Source of the DNA: Betaproteobacteria bacterium
GTDB lineage: Bacteria; Pseudomonadota; Gammaproteobacteria; Burkholderiales; Casimicrobiaceae
DNA length: 64,000 nt
NCBI GenBank assembly: GCA_013298145.1
Contig: JAAFJO010000008.1
Span: forward strand, 47,324-111,323
Direction: 5' to 3'
A model generated the notes under the pieces. The model made no database searches and had not been told where the DNA came from. It was given only the letters and a program-made list of their open reading frames with translations. How positions within the stretch are numbered: position 1 is the first letter of the stretch; each line of letters begins with the position of its first letter. Both the position numbers and the translations under genes were made by a program. This document shows positions 16,958 to 25,757 of this stretch, in pieces.

Positions 16958-19633
16958 ATGAACGTCCACAAAGCTCTCGAAGGCGATAACGATCCAATCG
17001 AAACCAGCGATTGGTTAAATTCCCTCGATACCGTCATCGAAAACGCGGGCTACGACCGCGCGCATTTCATTCTTGAGGCGCTGTTCGATAAGGCGCGTCG
17101 CAGCGGCACGATGGCGCCGTTCTCGCCGAACACGGCGTACTTAAACACGATCCCAACGCATCTCGAAGCGAAGTCGCCCGGCAATCACGAGATCGAGCAC
17201 CGCCTGCGCAGCTACGTTCGCTGGAACGCCGCGATGATGGTGTTGCGCGGCGGCAAAAAAGAGTTAGAACTCGGCGGGCACATTTCGTCGTTTGCCTCTG
17301 CCGCGACGTTGTATGACGTGGGCTTCAATCATTTCTGGCACGCGCCGACTGCGGATCACGGCGGCGATTTGATCTATGTGCAGGGCCACAGCTCACCCGG
17401 CGTGTACGCACGCGCGTTCATGCTTGATCGCCTGTCGCAAGATCAGATGGATAACTTCCGCCAGGAAGTTGACGGTAAAGGTTTATCGAGTTATCCGCAC
17501 CCGTGGTTGATGCCGGATTTCTGGCAATTGCCCACGGTGTCGATGGGTCTTGGCCCATTGATGGGCATTTATCAAGCGCGCTTCCTGAAGTATCTGCATT
17601 CCCGCGGCCTCGCCAACACCGAAAACCGCAAAGTATGGGTGTTCTGCGGCGACGGCGAGATGGACGAACCCGAATCGCTCGGCGCGATTTCGATGGCGGC
17701 ACGCGAGAATTTGGACAACTTGATCTTCGTGATTAATTGCAACTTGCAGCGACTGGATGGACCAGTGCGCGGTAACGGCAAAATCATTCAAGAGCTTGAA
17801 GGCGATTTCCGCGGCTCCGGTTGGAATGTGATCAAGCTGCTTTGGGGCGGCTACTGGGATCCGCTGCTCGCTCGCGACAAAGACGGCCTCTTAGTGAAGC
17901 GCATGACCGAAGTGGTCGATGGCGAATATCAAGTGATGAAAGCGCGCGACGGCGCGTACGTGCGCGAAAACTTCTTCGGCAAGTATCCGCAGCTTCGCGA
18001 AATGGTCGCGAACATGTCTGATGAAGACGTGTGGCGCTTAAACCGTGGCGGCCATGATCCACACAAGATCTACGCTGCTTACGACGCCGCGACGAAACAC
18101 AAGGGCCAGCCCACCGTCATCCTCGCGAAAACGGTCAAAGGCTACGGCATGGGGCACGCAGGCGAAGGCCTCAACATCGCCCATCAAGCCAAGAAGATGG
18201 ATCTCGAATCGCTCAAACAAATGCGTGATCGATTTGGTGTTCCGGTTGAAGATAAAGACCTCGCAAGCTACCCGTATTTCAAGCCCGCCGCCGATTCGGC
18301 CGAAGGCAAATACATGCGCGAACGCCGCGCCGCGCTCGGCGGTTATTTGCCGCAACGTCGCCAGAAATCAGTGTCGATGACGGTGCCCGCGTTGGATGCG
18401 TTTGATGCACAAATCAAAGGCACCGGCGAGCGTGAAATCTCTACCACGATGGCTTTTGTTCGGATGTTGAACACGTTCGTGAAAGATAAAAACATTGGCC
18501 GTAACGTCGTGCCGATCGTGCCAGACGAATCGCGCACCTTCGGTATGGAAGGCATGTTCCGCCAGCTCGGCATCTGGAACCAACAGGGTCAGCTCTATCA
18601 GCCGGTGGATGCCGATCAGTTGATGTTCTACAAAGAAGCGAAAGACGGTCAGATCCTCCAAGAGGGTATCAACGAACCGGGCGCGATGGCCGACTGGATC
18701 GCAGCAGCCACGAGCTATTCGCACAGCAACGTGCCGATGTTGCCGGTCTACATTTATTACTCGATGTTTGGCATTCAGCGCGTGGGTGACCTCTGCTGGG
18801 CAGCAGGCGACATGCGCGCTCGAGGCTTCTTGGTCGGCGGCACTGCAGGCCGCACTACGCTCAACGGCGAAGGCTTGCAGCACGAAGACGGTCATTCGCA
18901 CATCTGGTTCGCTTCGATTCCGAACTGCCGCACGTACGACCCAACGTTCCAGTACGAACTCGCAGTCGTCGTGCAACACGCAGCCAAGCGCATGCTCGAA
19001 GACCAGATCGACGAGTACTACTACTTGACCGTGATGAACGAGAACTACGTTCATCCGGATATGCCAAAGGGTGTCGAAGCCGACATCATCAAAGGCATGT
19101 ATCTCTTCAAAGAGGGCGGTAAAGAAAAGAAAAAGGGGATGCGTGTTCAGCTAACAGGCTCGGGCACCATCTTCCGCGAAGTAATCGCTGCGGCGGATTT
19201 GCTGCGCGACGATTGGGGCGTGGAAAGCGACATCTGGAGCGCGCCAAGCTTCAACGAACTGCGCCGCGACGGCATTGATTGCGAACGCTGGAATTTGTTG
19301 CACCCGATGAGCGAACCCCGCGTGTCACACGTGGCGCAATGCCTTCATTCAAAGGCGGGCCCAGTAGTTGCAGCGACCGACTACATGCGTACGTTTGCCG
19401 ACGGCATTCGCCCGTATGTGAAGAAAACGTACAAAGTGCTCGGCACTGACGGCTTCGGTCGCTCTGATTCGCGCGAGAACCTGCGTCGCTTCTTCGAAGT
19501 GAATCGCTATTACGTCACGATCGCCGCCCTCACCGCGCTTGCAGACGATGGCGTGATTGAGCGAAAAGTGATTGCGGATGCGATCAAGAAATACGGTATT
19601 GATCCCGAGAAACCGAATCCGACGACTGTTTAG
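16958..19633 (+). CDS. aceE: pyruvate dehydrogenase E1 component, homodimeric
   Basis: Thiamine-diphosphate enzyme that decarboxylates pyruvate and acetylates the lipoyl groups of E2. 891 residues, the usual size. The TPP motif starts at GDGEMDEPESLG (about residue 231) and ends at the Asn of INCNLQRLDGPVRGN. Other blocks are MAPFSPNTAYLNTIP, HLEAKSPGNHEIEHRLR split near residues 68-85, VPDESRTFGMEGMFRQ and GFGRSDSRENLRRFFEV. First gene of aceE-aceF-lpdA. A 175-base gap holding a palindromic repeat element separates it from aceF. Confidence 0.98.
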   Translation: MNVHKALEGDNDPIETSDWLNSLDTVIENAGYDRAHFILEALFDKARRSGTMAPFSPNTAYLNTIPTHLEAKSPGNHEIEHRLRSYVRWNAAMMVLRGGKKELELGGHISSFASAATLYDVGFNHFWHAPTADHGGDLIYVQGHSSPGVYARAFMLDRLSQDQMDNFRQEVDGKGLSSYPHPWLMPDFWQLPTVSMGLGPLMGIYQARFLKYLHSRGLANTENRKVWVFCGDGEMDEPESLGAISMAARENLDNLIFVINCNLQRLDGPVRGNGKIIQELEGDFRGSGWNVIKLLWGGYWDPLLARDKDGLLVKRMTEVVDGEYQVMKARDGAYVRENFFGKYPQLREMVANMSDEDVWRLNRGGHDPHKIYAAYDAATKHKGQPTVILAKTVKGYGMGHAGEGLNIAHQAKKMDLESLKQMRDRFGVPVEDKDLASYPYFKPAADSAEGKYMRERRAALGGYLPQRRQKSVSMTVPALDAFDAQIKGTGEREISTTMAFVRMLNTFVKDKNIGRNVVPIVPDESRTFGMEGMFRQLGIWNQQGQLYQPVDADQLMFYKEAKDGQILQEGINEPGAMADWIAAATSYSHSNVPMLPVYIYYSMFGIQRVGDLCWAAGDMRARGFLVGGTAGRTTLNGEGLQHEDGHSHIWFASIPNCRTYDPTFQYELAVVVQHAAKRMLEDQIDEYYYLTVMNENYVHPDMPKGVEADIIKGMYLFKEGGKEKKKGMRVQLTGSGTIFREVIAAADLLRDDWGVESDIWSAPSFNELRRDGIDCERWNLLHPMSEPRVSHVAQCLHSKAGPVVAATDYMRTFADGIRPYVKKTYKVLGTDGFGRSDSRENLRRFFEVNRYYVTIAALTALADDGVIERKVIADAIKKYGIDPEKPNPTTV

Positions 19634-19672
19634 TTTGTTGATCGAATGAGTAGCGGTTCGCGCGCCCAATAC

Positions 19673-19780
19673 TGTCATCCCCGCGAAGGCGGGGACCCAG
19701 TTTGTAAACCGCGCGAAGCGCATACTGTCCTTAGAGTAGTTATCTTCCCGGTCTGCGTTCCCGCCTTCGCAGGAATGACA
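19673..19780. repeat. terminally inverted repeat element between aceE and aceF
   Basis: The left end reads TGTCATCCCCGCGAAGGCGG and the right end, read on the other strand, starts TGTCATTCCTGCGAAGGCGG. Each end is itself a hairpin (CCCCGC-GAAG-GCGGGG on the left). The 108-base unit has no coding capacity and resembles the widespread non-autonomous palindromic elements of proteobacteria. A related unit lies between aceF and lpdA. Confidence 0.88.
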
Positions 19781-19808
19781 GATTAGAGACCCAATACGAG
19801 ACCGCTTC

Positions 19809-21131
19809 ATGGCAACTCAAGAACTCAAAGTCCCAGATATCGGTGATTTCAAAGACATCCCCGTCATCGAAATCCTCGTCAAAGTCGGCGACACCGTCGC
19901 AAAAGATCAATCGATCGTCACGCTTGAATCGGACAAAGCGACGATGGAAGTGCCTGCCGATGTCGCGGGCGTGATCAAAGAGCTGCGCGTGAAATTGAAC
20001 GACAAAGTGAGCATGGGCTCGGTCGTTGCAATCATCGAAGCGGGAGCTGCGGTATCAGCGGGCGCTGCCGTATCGTCACCTCCGCCAGCTACTGCATCCG
20101 CCGCGAGCGCGTCCGCGCCAACGCCTGCGCCGGTGGCCGCACCAGCGCCTGCTCCCGCACGAGCCCCGACGCCTGTGACTGCGCCCGCAAGCGCGCCAGT
20201 CGACGAGGCGAATTTCAGCAAGGCGCACGCCACACCATCGATACGCAAGTTCGCGCGCGAGCTTGGTGTTGACCTTTCAAAAGTGAAAGGAAGCGGGCCA
20301 AAGAATCGCATCTTGCTTGAAGACGTGCAAGGCTTCGTCAAAGGCGTAATGAGCGGTTCGACCGCCTCGCCAAGTTCGGGGGGCGCAGACGGCGCAGCGC
20401 TCGGTTTGCTGCCGTGGCCGAAGGTTGATTTCTCGAAGTTTGGTGCGATCGAATCGAAACCGCTCTCTCGCATCAAGAAGATTTCGGGCGCGAACCTGCA
20501 CCGCAATTGGGTGATGATTCCTCACGTGACGAATCACGACGAGGCGGACATCACCGAACTCGAAGCCTTCCGCGTGAAGCTGAATGAAGAGAACGCGAAG
20601 GCGGGCGTCAAAGTGACGATGCTTGCCTTCATGATCAAAGCCGCCGTGATGGCGCTCAAGAAATTCCCCGAATTCAACTCGTCGCTCGACGGTGAAAACT
20701 TGGTGTTCAAGAGCTTCTACAACGTCGGTTTCGCCGCTGATACGCCGAACGGCCTAGTCGTTCCCGTCATCAAAAACGCCGATAAAAAAGGCATCTTCGA
20801 GATTTCGAAAGAGATGGGTGAACTTGCCGCGAAAGCACGAGAGGGCAAGCTCGGCCCCGCTGACATGCAAGGCGGCTGCTTCTCGATCTCATCACTCGGC
20901 GGTATTGGCGGCACCTATTTCACGCCAATCATCAACGCCCCAGAAGTCGCGATCATGGGCGTGTGCAAGAGCGAGATGAAACCGAAGTGGAATGGCAAAG
21001 AGTTTGAACCGCGCCTTATGTTGCCGCTCTCGCTGTCTTGGGATCATCGCGTGATCGATGGTGCGGCGGCGGCGCGGTTTAACGTGTATTTCGCTTCGTT
21101 GTTGCAAGACTTCCGGCGCGTGGTGCTTTAA
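19809..21131 (+). CDS. aceF: dihydrolipoamide acetyltransferase (E2 of pyruvate dehydrogenase)
   Basis: Core of the pyruvate dehydrogenase complex; transfers the acetyl group from its lipoyl arm to CoA. 440 residues. One lipoyl domain (residues 1-80, [15 protein letters not shown] with the lipoylated Lys), an Ala/Pro-rich flexible linker (about 85-135), an E1/E3-binding domain (HATPSIRKFARELGVDLSKV, about 140-180), and the catalytic domain with LSWDHRVIDGAAAARF near the C-terminus. E. coli AceF has three lipoyl domains. The N-terminal 60 residues are nearly identical to those of LpdA downstream. Confidence 0.97.
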   Translation: MATQELKVPDIGDFKDIPVIEILVKVGDTVAKDQSIVTLESDKATMEVPADVAGVIKELRVKLNDKVSMGSVVAIIEAGAAVSAGAAVSSPPPATASAASASAPTPAPVAAPAPAPARAPTPVTAPASAPVDEANFSKAHATPSIRKFARELGVDLSKVKGSGPKNRILLEDVQGFVKGVMSGSTASPSSGGADGAALGLLPWPKVDFSKFGAIESKPLSRIKKISGANLHRNWVMIPHVTNHDEADITELEAFRVKLNEENAKAGVKVTMLAFMIKAAVMALKKFPEFNSSLDGENLVFKSFYNVGFAADTPNGLVVPVIKNADKKGIFEISKEMGELAAKAREGKLGPADMQGGCFSISSLGGIGGTYFTPIINAPEVAIMGVCKSEMKPKWNGKEFEPRLMLPLSLSWDHRVIDGAAAARFNVYFASLLQDFRRVVL

Positions 21132-21139
21132 CCAACTTT

Positions 21140-21242
21140 TGTCATTCCCGCGAAAGCGGGAACCCACGTTGTGCACGGTTCTTCGGCGAGAACGAGCGTG
21201 AATTATTGCAAGCTGTGGGTCCCCGCTTTCGCGGGGATGACA
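21140..21242. repeat. terminally inverted repeat element between aceF and lpdA
   Basis: A 103-base relative of the element at 19673-19780. The left end begins TGTCATTCCCGCGAAAGCGG and the right end, on the other strand, TGTCATCCCCGCGAAAGCGG. Both ends fold into GC-rich hairpins. It fills most of the 139-base aceF-lpdA gap, so any operon transcript would contain it. Confidence 0.88.
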
Positions 21243-21270
21243 GCAAATAGAACTCCAAAGAGATTTCTTC

Positions 21271-23073
21271 ATGGCAACTCAAGAACCGAACATTGAATTA
21301 AAGGTCCCCGACATCGGCGATTTCAAAGACATCCCGGTCATCGAGATATTGGTCAAGGTCGGCGATACGGTCGCCAAAGAGCAGTCGCTCGTCACCCTTG
21401 AGTCCGACAAGGCCACGATGGAAGTGCCTGCCGAATCAGCGGGCGTCGTCAAAGAACTCCGCGTGAAGTTGGGCGACAAAGTTTCGCAGGGAACGGTCGT
21501 CGCTGTGATTGAGGCGAGTGCAGGCGCAGCCGCGCCCGCGCCAGTCGCTGCACCGCCTGCTCCCGCTGCAGCGCCCGCGCCGACGGCGGTGCCCGCTCAA
21601 GCGGCGAAGCCTGTACCTGCGGGCTCTTACTCCGGCAAAGCAGACTTCGAATGTGAAGTGCTCGTGCTCGGCGCAGGCCCTGGCGGCTATTCCGCTGCGT
21701 TCCGCTCCGCGGATCTCGGCATGAAAACGATCATCGTTGAGCGCTATGCGTCTCTCGGTGGCGTGTGCCTAAACGTCGGCTGCATTCCGTCGAAAGCGCT
21801 GCTGCACACGGCGGCGGTGATGGACGAAGTGAAAGCGATGGCGAAGCACGGGATCACTTATGGCGAGCCAACCATCGAGATTGACAAGCTGCGCGCGCAC
21901 AAAGAAAAAGTCATCGGCAAACTCACCGGTGGTCTCGCGGGCATGGCGAAGGCGCGCAAAGTGGATGTCGTGCGCGGCTACGGCGCTTTCCTTGATCCTT
22001 ATCACGTCGAAGTAGAGATGACGACGGGTTCAGGCCAAGATAAGACCGGCGAGAAGAAGGTCATCAAATTTCAAAAGTGCATCATTGCGGCGGGCTCGCA
22101 AGCGGTGCGCTTGCCGTTCATGCCGGATGATCCGCGCGTGGTTGATTCCACGGGCGCGCTATTGCTCACTTCAAAGCCTGAGCGCATGCTTGTGATCGGT
22201 GGCGGCATTATCGGCCTTGAAATGGCGACGGTGTATTCCACGCTCGGCGCGCGCATCGATGTCGTTGAAATGCTCGATACGGTGATGACGGGCGCAGATC
22301 GCGATCTCGTCAAGGTGTGGGAGAAGGTCAACGCGCCGCGCTTTGACAACATAATGCTCAAAACGAAAACCGTTTCCGCCGAAGCGAAGAAAGACGGCAT
22401 TTACGTCAAATTTGAGGGAGAGAAAGCGCCGAAAGAACCTCAGCGCTACGACCTCGTCTTGGTCGCGGTCGGCCGTTCACCGAACGGCAAAAAGATCGCA
22501 GCGGATAAAGCGGGCGTCGCTGTCACCGATCGCGGCTTCATCAACGTCGATAAACAGTTGCGCACCAACGTGCCGCACATTTTCGCGATCGGCGATATCG
22601 TCGGTCAACCAATGCTCGCGCACAAAGCCGTGCACGAAGGCCACGTTGCCGCAGAAGCAGCACACGGCGAAAAAGCCTACTTCGACGCACGACAAATCCC
22701 GAGCGTGGCCTACACCGATCCTGAAGTGGCGTGGGCTGGCGTCACCGAAGACGAAGCGAAAGCCAAAGGCATCGCCTACACCGTCGGCAAATTCCCCTGG
22801 GCCGCCAGCGGTCGCGCCATCGCGAACGGGCGCGACGAAGGCTTTACCAAACTGCTATTCGACAAAGAAACGCACCGCATCATCGGCGGCGGCATCGTCG
22901 GCACCCACGCAGGCGATTTGATCGGCGAAGTGTGCCTAGCTATTGAAATGGGCGCAGATGCGGTGGATATTGGCAAAACGATTCATCCGCATCCGACGCT
23001 CGGTGAATCGGTGGGCATGGCGGCGGAAGTGGCGCATGGGACTTGTACGGATTTGCCGCCGGTGAGGAAGTAG
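21271..23073 (+). CDS. lpdA: dihydrolipoamide dehydrogenase with N-terminal lipoyl domain (E3)
   Basis: Flavoprotein that reoxidises dihydrolipoamide with NAD+. 600 residues: a lipoyl domain (about 1-85, [15 protein letters not shown]), an Ala/Pro linker to about residue 120, then the E3 fold with the FAD loop [13 protein letters not shown], the redox disulphide [13 protein letters not shown], the NAD loop [10 protein letters not shown], the second FAD block [12 protein letters not shown] and the active-site HPHPTLGES. The lipoyl-E3 fusion is known from other betaproteobacteria such as Neisseria. Lipoyl segment and linker are near copies of the aceF N-terminus, indicating duplication or conversion. 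Confidence 0.97.
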   Translation: MATQEPNIELKVPDIGDFKDIPVIEILVKVGDTVAKEQSLVTLESDKATMEVPAESAGVVKELRVKLGDKVSQGTVVAVIEASAGAAAPAPVAAPPAPAAAPAPTAVPAQAAKPVPAGSYSGKADFECEVLVLGAGPGGYSAAFRSADLGMKTIIVERYASLGGVCLNVGCIPSKALLHTAAVMDEVKAMAKHGITYGEPTIEIDKLRAHKEKVIGKLTGGLAGMAKARKVDVVRGYGAFLDPYHVEVEMTTGSGQDKTGEKKVIKFQKCIIAAGSQAVRLPFMPDDPRVVDSTGALLLTSKPERMLVIGGGIIGLEMATVYSTLGARIDVVEMLDTVMTGADRDLVKVWEKVNAPRFDNIMLKTKTVSAEAKKDGIYVKFEGEKAPKEPQRYDLVLVAVGRSPNGKKIAADKAGVAVTDRGFINVDKQLRTNVPHIFAIGDIVGQPMLAHKAVHEGHVAAEAAHGEKAYFDARQIPSVAYTDPEVAWAGVTEDEAKAKGIAYTVGKFPWAASGRAIANGRDEGFTKLLFDKETHRIIGGGIVGTHAGDLIGEVCLAIEMGADAVDIGKTIHPHPTLGESVGMAAEVAHGTCTDLPPVRK

Positions 23074-23080
23074 CGGACGC

Positions 23081-23581
23081 TTAAGTCGACGCGCCGTTAT
23101 TGGTGTACGTGATGGTTGACATCAACGCAGTCAAGTAGCGCGACAGCGGTCCGCTCTCAGTTTGCTTTGCTATTTCTCGAATCTCTTCGATAAATCTATT
23201 GCCTACCCAGCAGCTAACAAACGGCGGTATCGGACGCTCCGAGATTTCCGGATCGAGCAATTCAACATGCGGCGCATTTAGCTCCTTTGCACGTTGGCAA
23301 AGCAACTTGAAAATCAGTTGCTCAGCTCGCCAGTCGCCTTCGGTAAGAACATAGTCTAAATCTATTTTTTCAAGATTCTCAGGCACCATAGACGCATCGA
23401 AGGCGAACATGTCCACATGAAGGCGGGGTTGGGTACGCTGCGCCAGGATGTACACCTCGCCCTCGTACTGTTGATTGGATATGTGATTTGCGCAAACCAC
23501 CGCATACGCCTCGCCAAGTACACCCGGGGGCAATCTCTTGATTTGAAGATGCTTTACTTTCGAATCTCGGTAGGTTGGCAT
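23081..23581 (-). CDS. hypothetical protein
   Basis: A 166-residue soluble protein that I do not recognise. It has no signal peptide or membrane segment and an ordinary mixed composition; a middle block reads VYILAQRTQPRLHVDMFAF and the end is Ser/Thr/Asn-rich. Length, normal codon use and a start just before an AT-rich patch (23600-23630) suggest a real gene. It is convergent with lpdA, separated by seven bases, and stands beside the accessory patch with repeats and a toxin-antitoxin pair. Confidence 0.65.
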   Translation of the reverse strand: MPTYRDSKVKHLQIKRLPPGVLGEAYAVVCANHISNQQYEGEVYILAQRTQPRLHVDMFAFDASMVPENLEKIDLDYVLTEGDWRAEQLIFKLLCQRAKELNAPHVELLDPEISERPIPPFVSCWVGNRFIEEIREIAKQTESGPLSRYLTALMSTITYTNNGAST

Positions 23582-23731
23582 AAATCTCCGCGTTGGAGGT
23601 GGATCGTACTGTTATTTTATACAGATAGTACATGGAGTGAAGCGCGGCGAGCCGAGAGAAACGATGGTGGGCAGAGGCTCCCGCCCTACCTGCGGCGTAG
23701 TCGAAACAAATCACTGCATCGGCGTTGGGCA

Positions 23732-23833
23732 TGTAGGGTGCAATCCATTGCACCTCGTACGATACGCGCGAAGCGCAATTCCTCAATCGACGTTGGCTCG
23801 TATCAATTTGGGTGCAATGAGATTGCACCCTAC
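23732..23833. repeat. dispersed terminally inverted repeat, copy 1
   Basis: Starts TGTAGGGTGCAAT and ends ATTGCACCCTAC, giving inverted ends, with a short internal hairpin at the left end (GGTGCAATCCATTGCACC). The internal block TCAATTTGGGTG is shared with the copy at 24131. Similarity continues past the right end for about 40 bases (CACGAA ... GGGCTACGA). Non-coding. It lies just upstream of the 69-residue gene at 23880. Confidence 0.88.
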
Positions 23834-23879
23834 GCCGCCACGAAGCCCCAGACGCGAGCATCCGGGCTACGATTGCAAA

Positions 23880-24089
23880 ATGAAATTCAATGTCTATGGT
23901 CGTTTTGTGATTGATGTCGTCCGCGAGAAAGATCGCTGGGCGATGTTTGAGATCGTCCCTGGGAAACGACTTCGCATCTCCGACTTCGCGATTCCGCCTT
24001 CGCTTGATGAATCGCATTTGCCGCAATTTCTCGATGACATTTATCACGAGATGGGCCGACCGGGCGACAAGATCGTTCCTCTCGAATGA
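23880..24089 (+). CDS. small conserved-type hypothetical protein
   Basis: A 69-residue soluble protein beginning MKFNVYGRFVIDVVREKDRW and ending DKIVPLE. The alternating strand pattern at the start and the acidic helical segment (DESHLPQFLDDIYHEMGRP) look like a small alpha/beta fold; I believe it belongs to a family of short uncharacterised proteins but cannot name it with certainty. Its stop codon overlaps, as ATGA, the start codon of a truncated rluE-like reading frame, so the two were probably once translationally coupled. Confidence 0.68.
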   Translation: MKFNVYGRFVIDVVREKDRWAMFEIVPGKRLRISDFAIPPSLDESHLPQFLDDIYHEMGRPGDKIVPLE

Positions 24090-24130
24090 TCATTCTCTTC
24101 AACAAAACTCTCGGTGTGTTTGCGCGATTT
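24086..24130 (+). pseudogene. truncated 5' end of an rluE-like pseudouridine synthase gene
   Basis: Reading from ATG 24086 gives MIILFNKTLGVFARF. The intact rluE at 25008 starts MLVLFNKPYGVLSQF: eight of 15 residues are identical and most of the rest conservative, and the DNA string TTCTCTTCAACAAA is the same in both. The similarity stops exactly where repeat copy 2 begins (24131), and the frame then hits a stop. I read this as the remnant of a second pseudouridine synthase gene or a partial duplication of rluE, cut by the repeat. Confidence 0.7.
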
Positions 24131-24234
24131 TGTAGGGTGCGATCCTATCGCACCTCGTAGCAATACGTGCGAGACGAAACTCTCCAATCATTGCTGGCTT
24201 GTATCAATTTGGGTGTAATGAGATTGCACCCTAC
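24131..24234. repeat. dispersed terminally inverted repeat, copy 2
   Basis: Starts TGTAGGGTGCGAT and ends ATTGCACCCTAC. The left hairpin here is GGTGCGATCCTATCGCACC, so the base pairs differ from copy 1 but pairing is kept. The central block CTTGTATCAATTTGGGTG matches copy 1 closely. It interrupts the rluE-like fragment on its left and lies upstream of the vapBC pair on its right. Confidence 0.88.
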
Positions 24235-24331
24235 GTCAGCACGAAATCCCGGACGCGCTTCGCTTCTCCAGGCTACGACGCACCGCAAGATAGATATGCT
24301 ATTCTCCTTACCGTACGTAAGGAATTTCTCG

Positions 24332-24580
24332 ATGCACTCGTCAACGATCACCAGCAAAAGTCAAATCACGATTCCCGCCGCCGTGCGCGATGCGTTGGGT
24401 TTGAAGGCGGGCGACAAGATAGATTTCATTCCGTCGGCGCATGGGTTTGAGATCGTGCCACGGCGTGAATCGGTGTTGTCTTTTCACGGCAAATACGCAC
24501 ATTTGGTAAAGAAGCCGCATTCAATTGACGCGATGAACGATGCCATACGCGCGCGTACGAAGGCGCGATTTGCGAAATAG
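24332..24580 (+). CDS. AbrB/SpoVT-type antitoxin (VapB-like)
   Basis: An 82-residue DNA-binding protein with the swapped-hairpin AbrB pattern at its N-terminus: SSTITSKSQITIPAAVRDAL GLKAGDKIDF in two adjoining blocks (residues 3-33). The C-terminal half (MNDAIRARTKARFAK) would wrap the toxin. ATG 24332 has TAAGGA seven bases upstream. A PIN-domain gene follows after 24 bases, the standard antitoxin-toxin order, and antitoxins of this type usually repress their own promoter. Confidence 0.88.
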   Translation: MHSSTITSKSQITIPAAVRDALGLKAGDKIDFIPSAHGFEIVPRRESVLSFHGKYAHLVKKPHSIDAMNDAIRARTKARFAK

Positions 24581-24604
24581 CGGTTCACTCGCCGCAAGCA
24601 AACC

Positions 24605-25003
24605 ATGATCGGTATCGATACCAATATCTTGATTCGTTTTCTATTGAAAGATGATGCGAAACAAGCGGCGCGTGCGCTACGTTTTATGCGCGACGAGATT
24701 TCGGCGACTACACCCGGTCACATCAGTTTGGTGACGCTGGTGGAAACGGTGTGGGTGCTCGACTCGCTTTACGAATTCAGCGTGAATGACCAACTCGCAG
24801 TCGTTGAAGATTTGTTGAGCGCTGACGCGCTGGTCGTTGCTGAGCGCGCAGCGGTCACGCAAGCGGTAGCGCTCGCGCGCTCGAAAAACGCGGACTTTCA
24901 GGACTGCTTAGTGTTACTAGTTGATCGCGCGGCAGGCTGCGACAAAACGGTGACCTTCGATGCGAAAGCCGCGAAGCGCGCCGGGATGACTGTGCTGACC
25001 TAA
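24605..25003 (+). CDS. PIN-domain ribonuclease toxin (VapC-like)
   Basis: A 132-residue PIN-domain protein, probably a metal-dependent tRNA or rRNA endonuclease toxin neutralised by the antitoxin just upstream. The acidic active-site residues are in place: Asp5 (GIDTNIL), Glu47 (LVETVW), Asp97/Asp100 (NADFQD) and Asp119 (TFDAK). The intact quartet suggests an active toxin. rluE begins five bases after its stop codon, so the toxin-antitoxin pair may drive rluE transcription. Confidence 0.9.
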   Translation: MIGIDTNILIRFLLKDDAKQAARALRFMRDEISATTPGHISLVTLVETVWVLDSLYEFSVNDQLAVVEDLLSADALVVAERAAVTQAVALARSKNADFQDCLVLLVDRAAGCDKTVTFDAKAAKRAGMTVLT

Positions 25004-25007
25004 AAAA

Positions 25008-25586
25008 GTGCTCGTTCTCTTCAACAAACCGTACGGCGTGCTCTCGCAATTCACGAGCGATGGTGCGCGTTGGAATACGCTCTCCGAGTTCATTGACATA
25101 CCCAATGTTTATGCGGCGGGGCGCTTGGATGCGGATAGCGAGGGGTTGTTGTTGCTCACCGATCACGGTGCGTTGCAGGCGGCGATTGCTGGTGCGAAAT
25201 CGCGCGTGACTAAAACCTATTGGGCGCAAGTCGAGGGCATCGCCTCCGAGGAACACGCGGCGCAATTGAGGCGCGGCGTTCAATTAAACGACGGGCCGGC
25301 CCGTGCAATTGATTGCAAGCCGCTTGGCAACATCACCGAGCCGTGGCCGCGCGATCCGCCAATTCGAGTTCGGAAGTCCGTGCCGGATTCGTGGATTGAG
25401 TTGACGCTGGATGAAGGCCGCAATCGGCAAGTGCGGCGGATGACGGCGGCGGCGGGTTTGCCGACGTTGCGTTTGATTCGCAGGGCGATTGGGCCGTGGC
25501 GAGTGGACGATTTGCCGCTCGGAACGTATCGAGTGATCGATGACGACGACGCGTTTTGCGCGTTGCGTGCGCACGCGATTGCGTAA
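25008..25586 (+). CDS. rluE: 23S rRNA pseudouridine synthase, RluE type
   Basis: RsuA/RluE-family enzyme that isomerises a uridine in 23S rRNA (U2457 in E. coli). 192 residues, starting with GTG directly after vapC. Motifs are LFNKPYGVLSQF, the catalytic Asp41 in AGRLDADSEGLLLLT, the KTYWAQVEG strand, and the C-terminal LDEGRNRQVRRMTAAAG and LRLIRRAIGPW. There is no S4 domain, which fits RluE rather than RluB or RsuA. The short C-terminal extension is a little acidic. Confidence 0.92.
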   Translation: MLVLFNKPYGVLSQFTSDGARWNTLSEFIDIPNVYAAGRLDADSEGLLLLTDHGALQAAIAGAKSRVTKTYWAQVEGIASEEHAAQLRRGVQLNDGPARAIDCKPLGNITEPWPRDPPIRVRKSVPDSWIELTLDEGRNRQVRRMTAAAGLPTLRLIRRAIGPWRVDDLPLGTYRVIDDDDAFCALRAHAIA

Positions 25587-25757
25587 ATCCGCCTACAAAA
25601 GCATGCTTACAGCTTCGACTCCTATCGTCCATTTTAAACCGGCGAGAACACGGTAAATCAATATTCACGATGAACCAAGTTTATTGACGTATCGTCCAAT
25701 TAAATTGGGCGAATAGATAAAAAGCTGTTTTATGCACCGCTCAAAGTTTGATCACGT

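Noticed and set aside
19349..19810. Minus-strand open frame with the string [11 protein letters not shown] across the aceE-aceF gap
   Set aside because: This is the translation of the palindromic repeat element and the antisense of aceE; such strings arise wherever this repeat occurs and do not indicate a gene.
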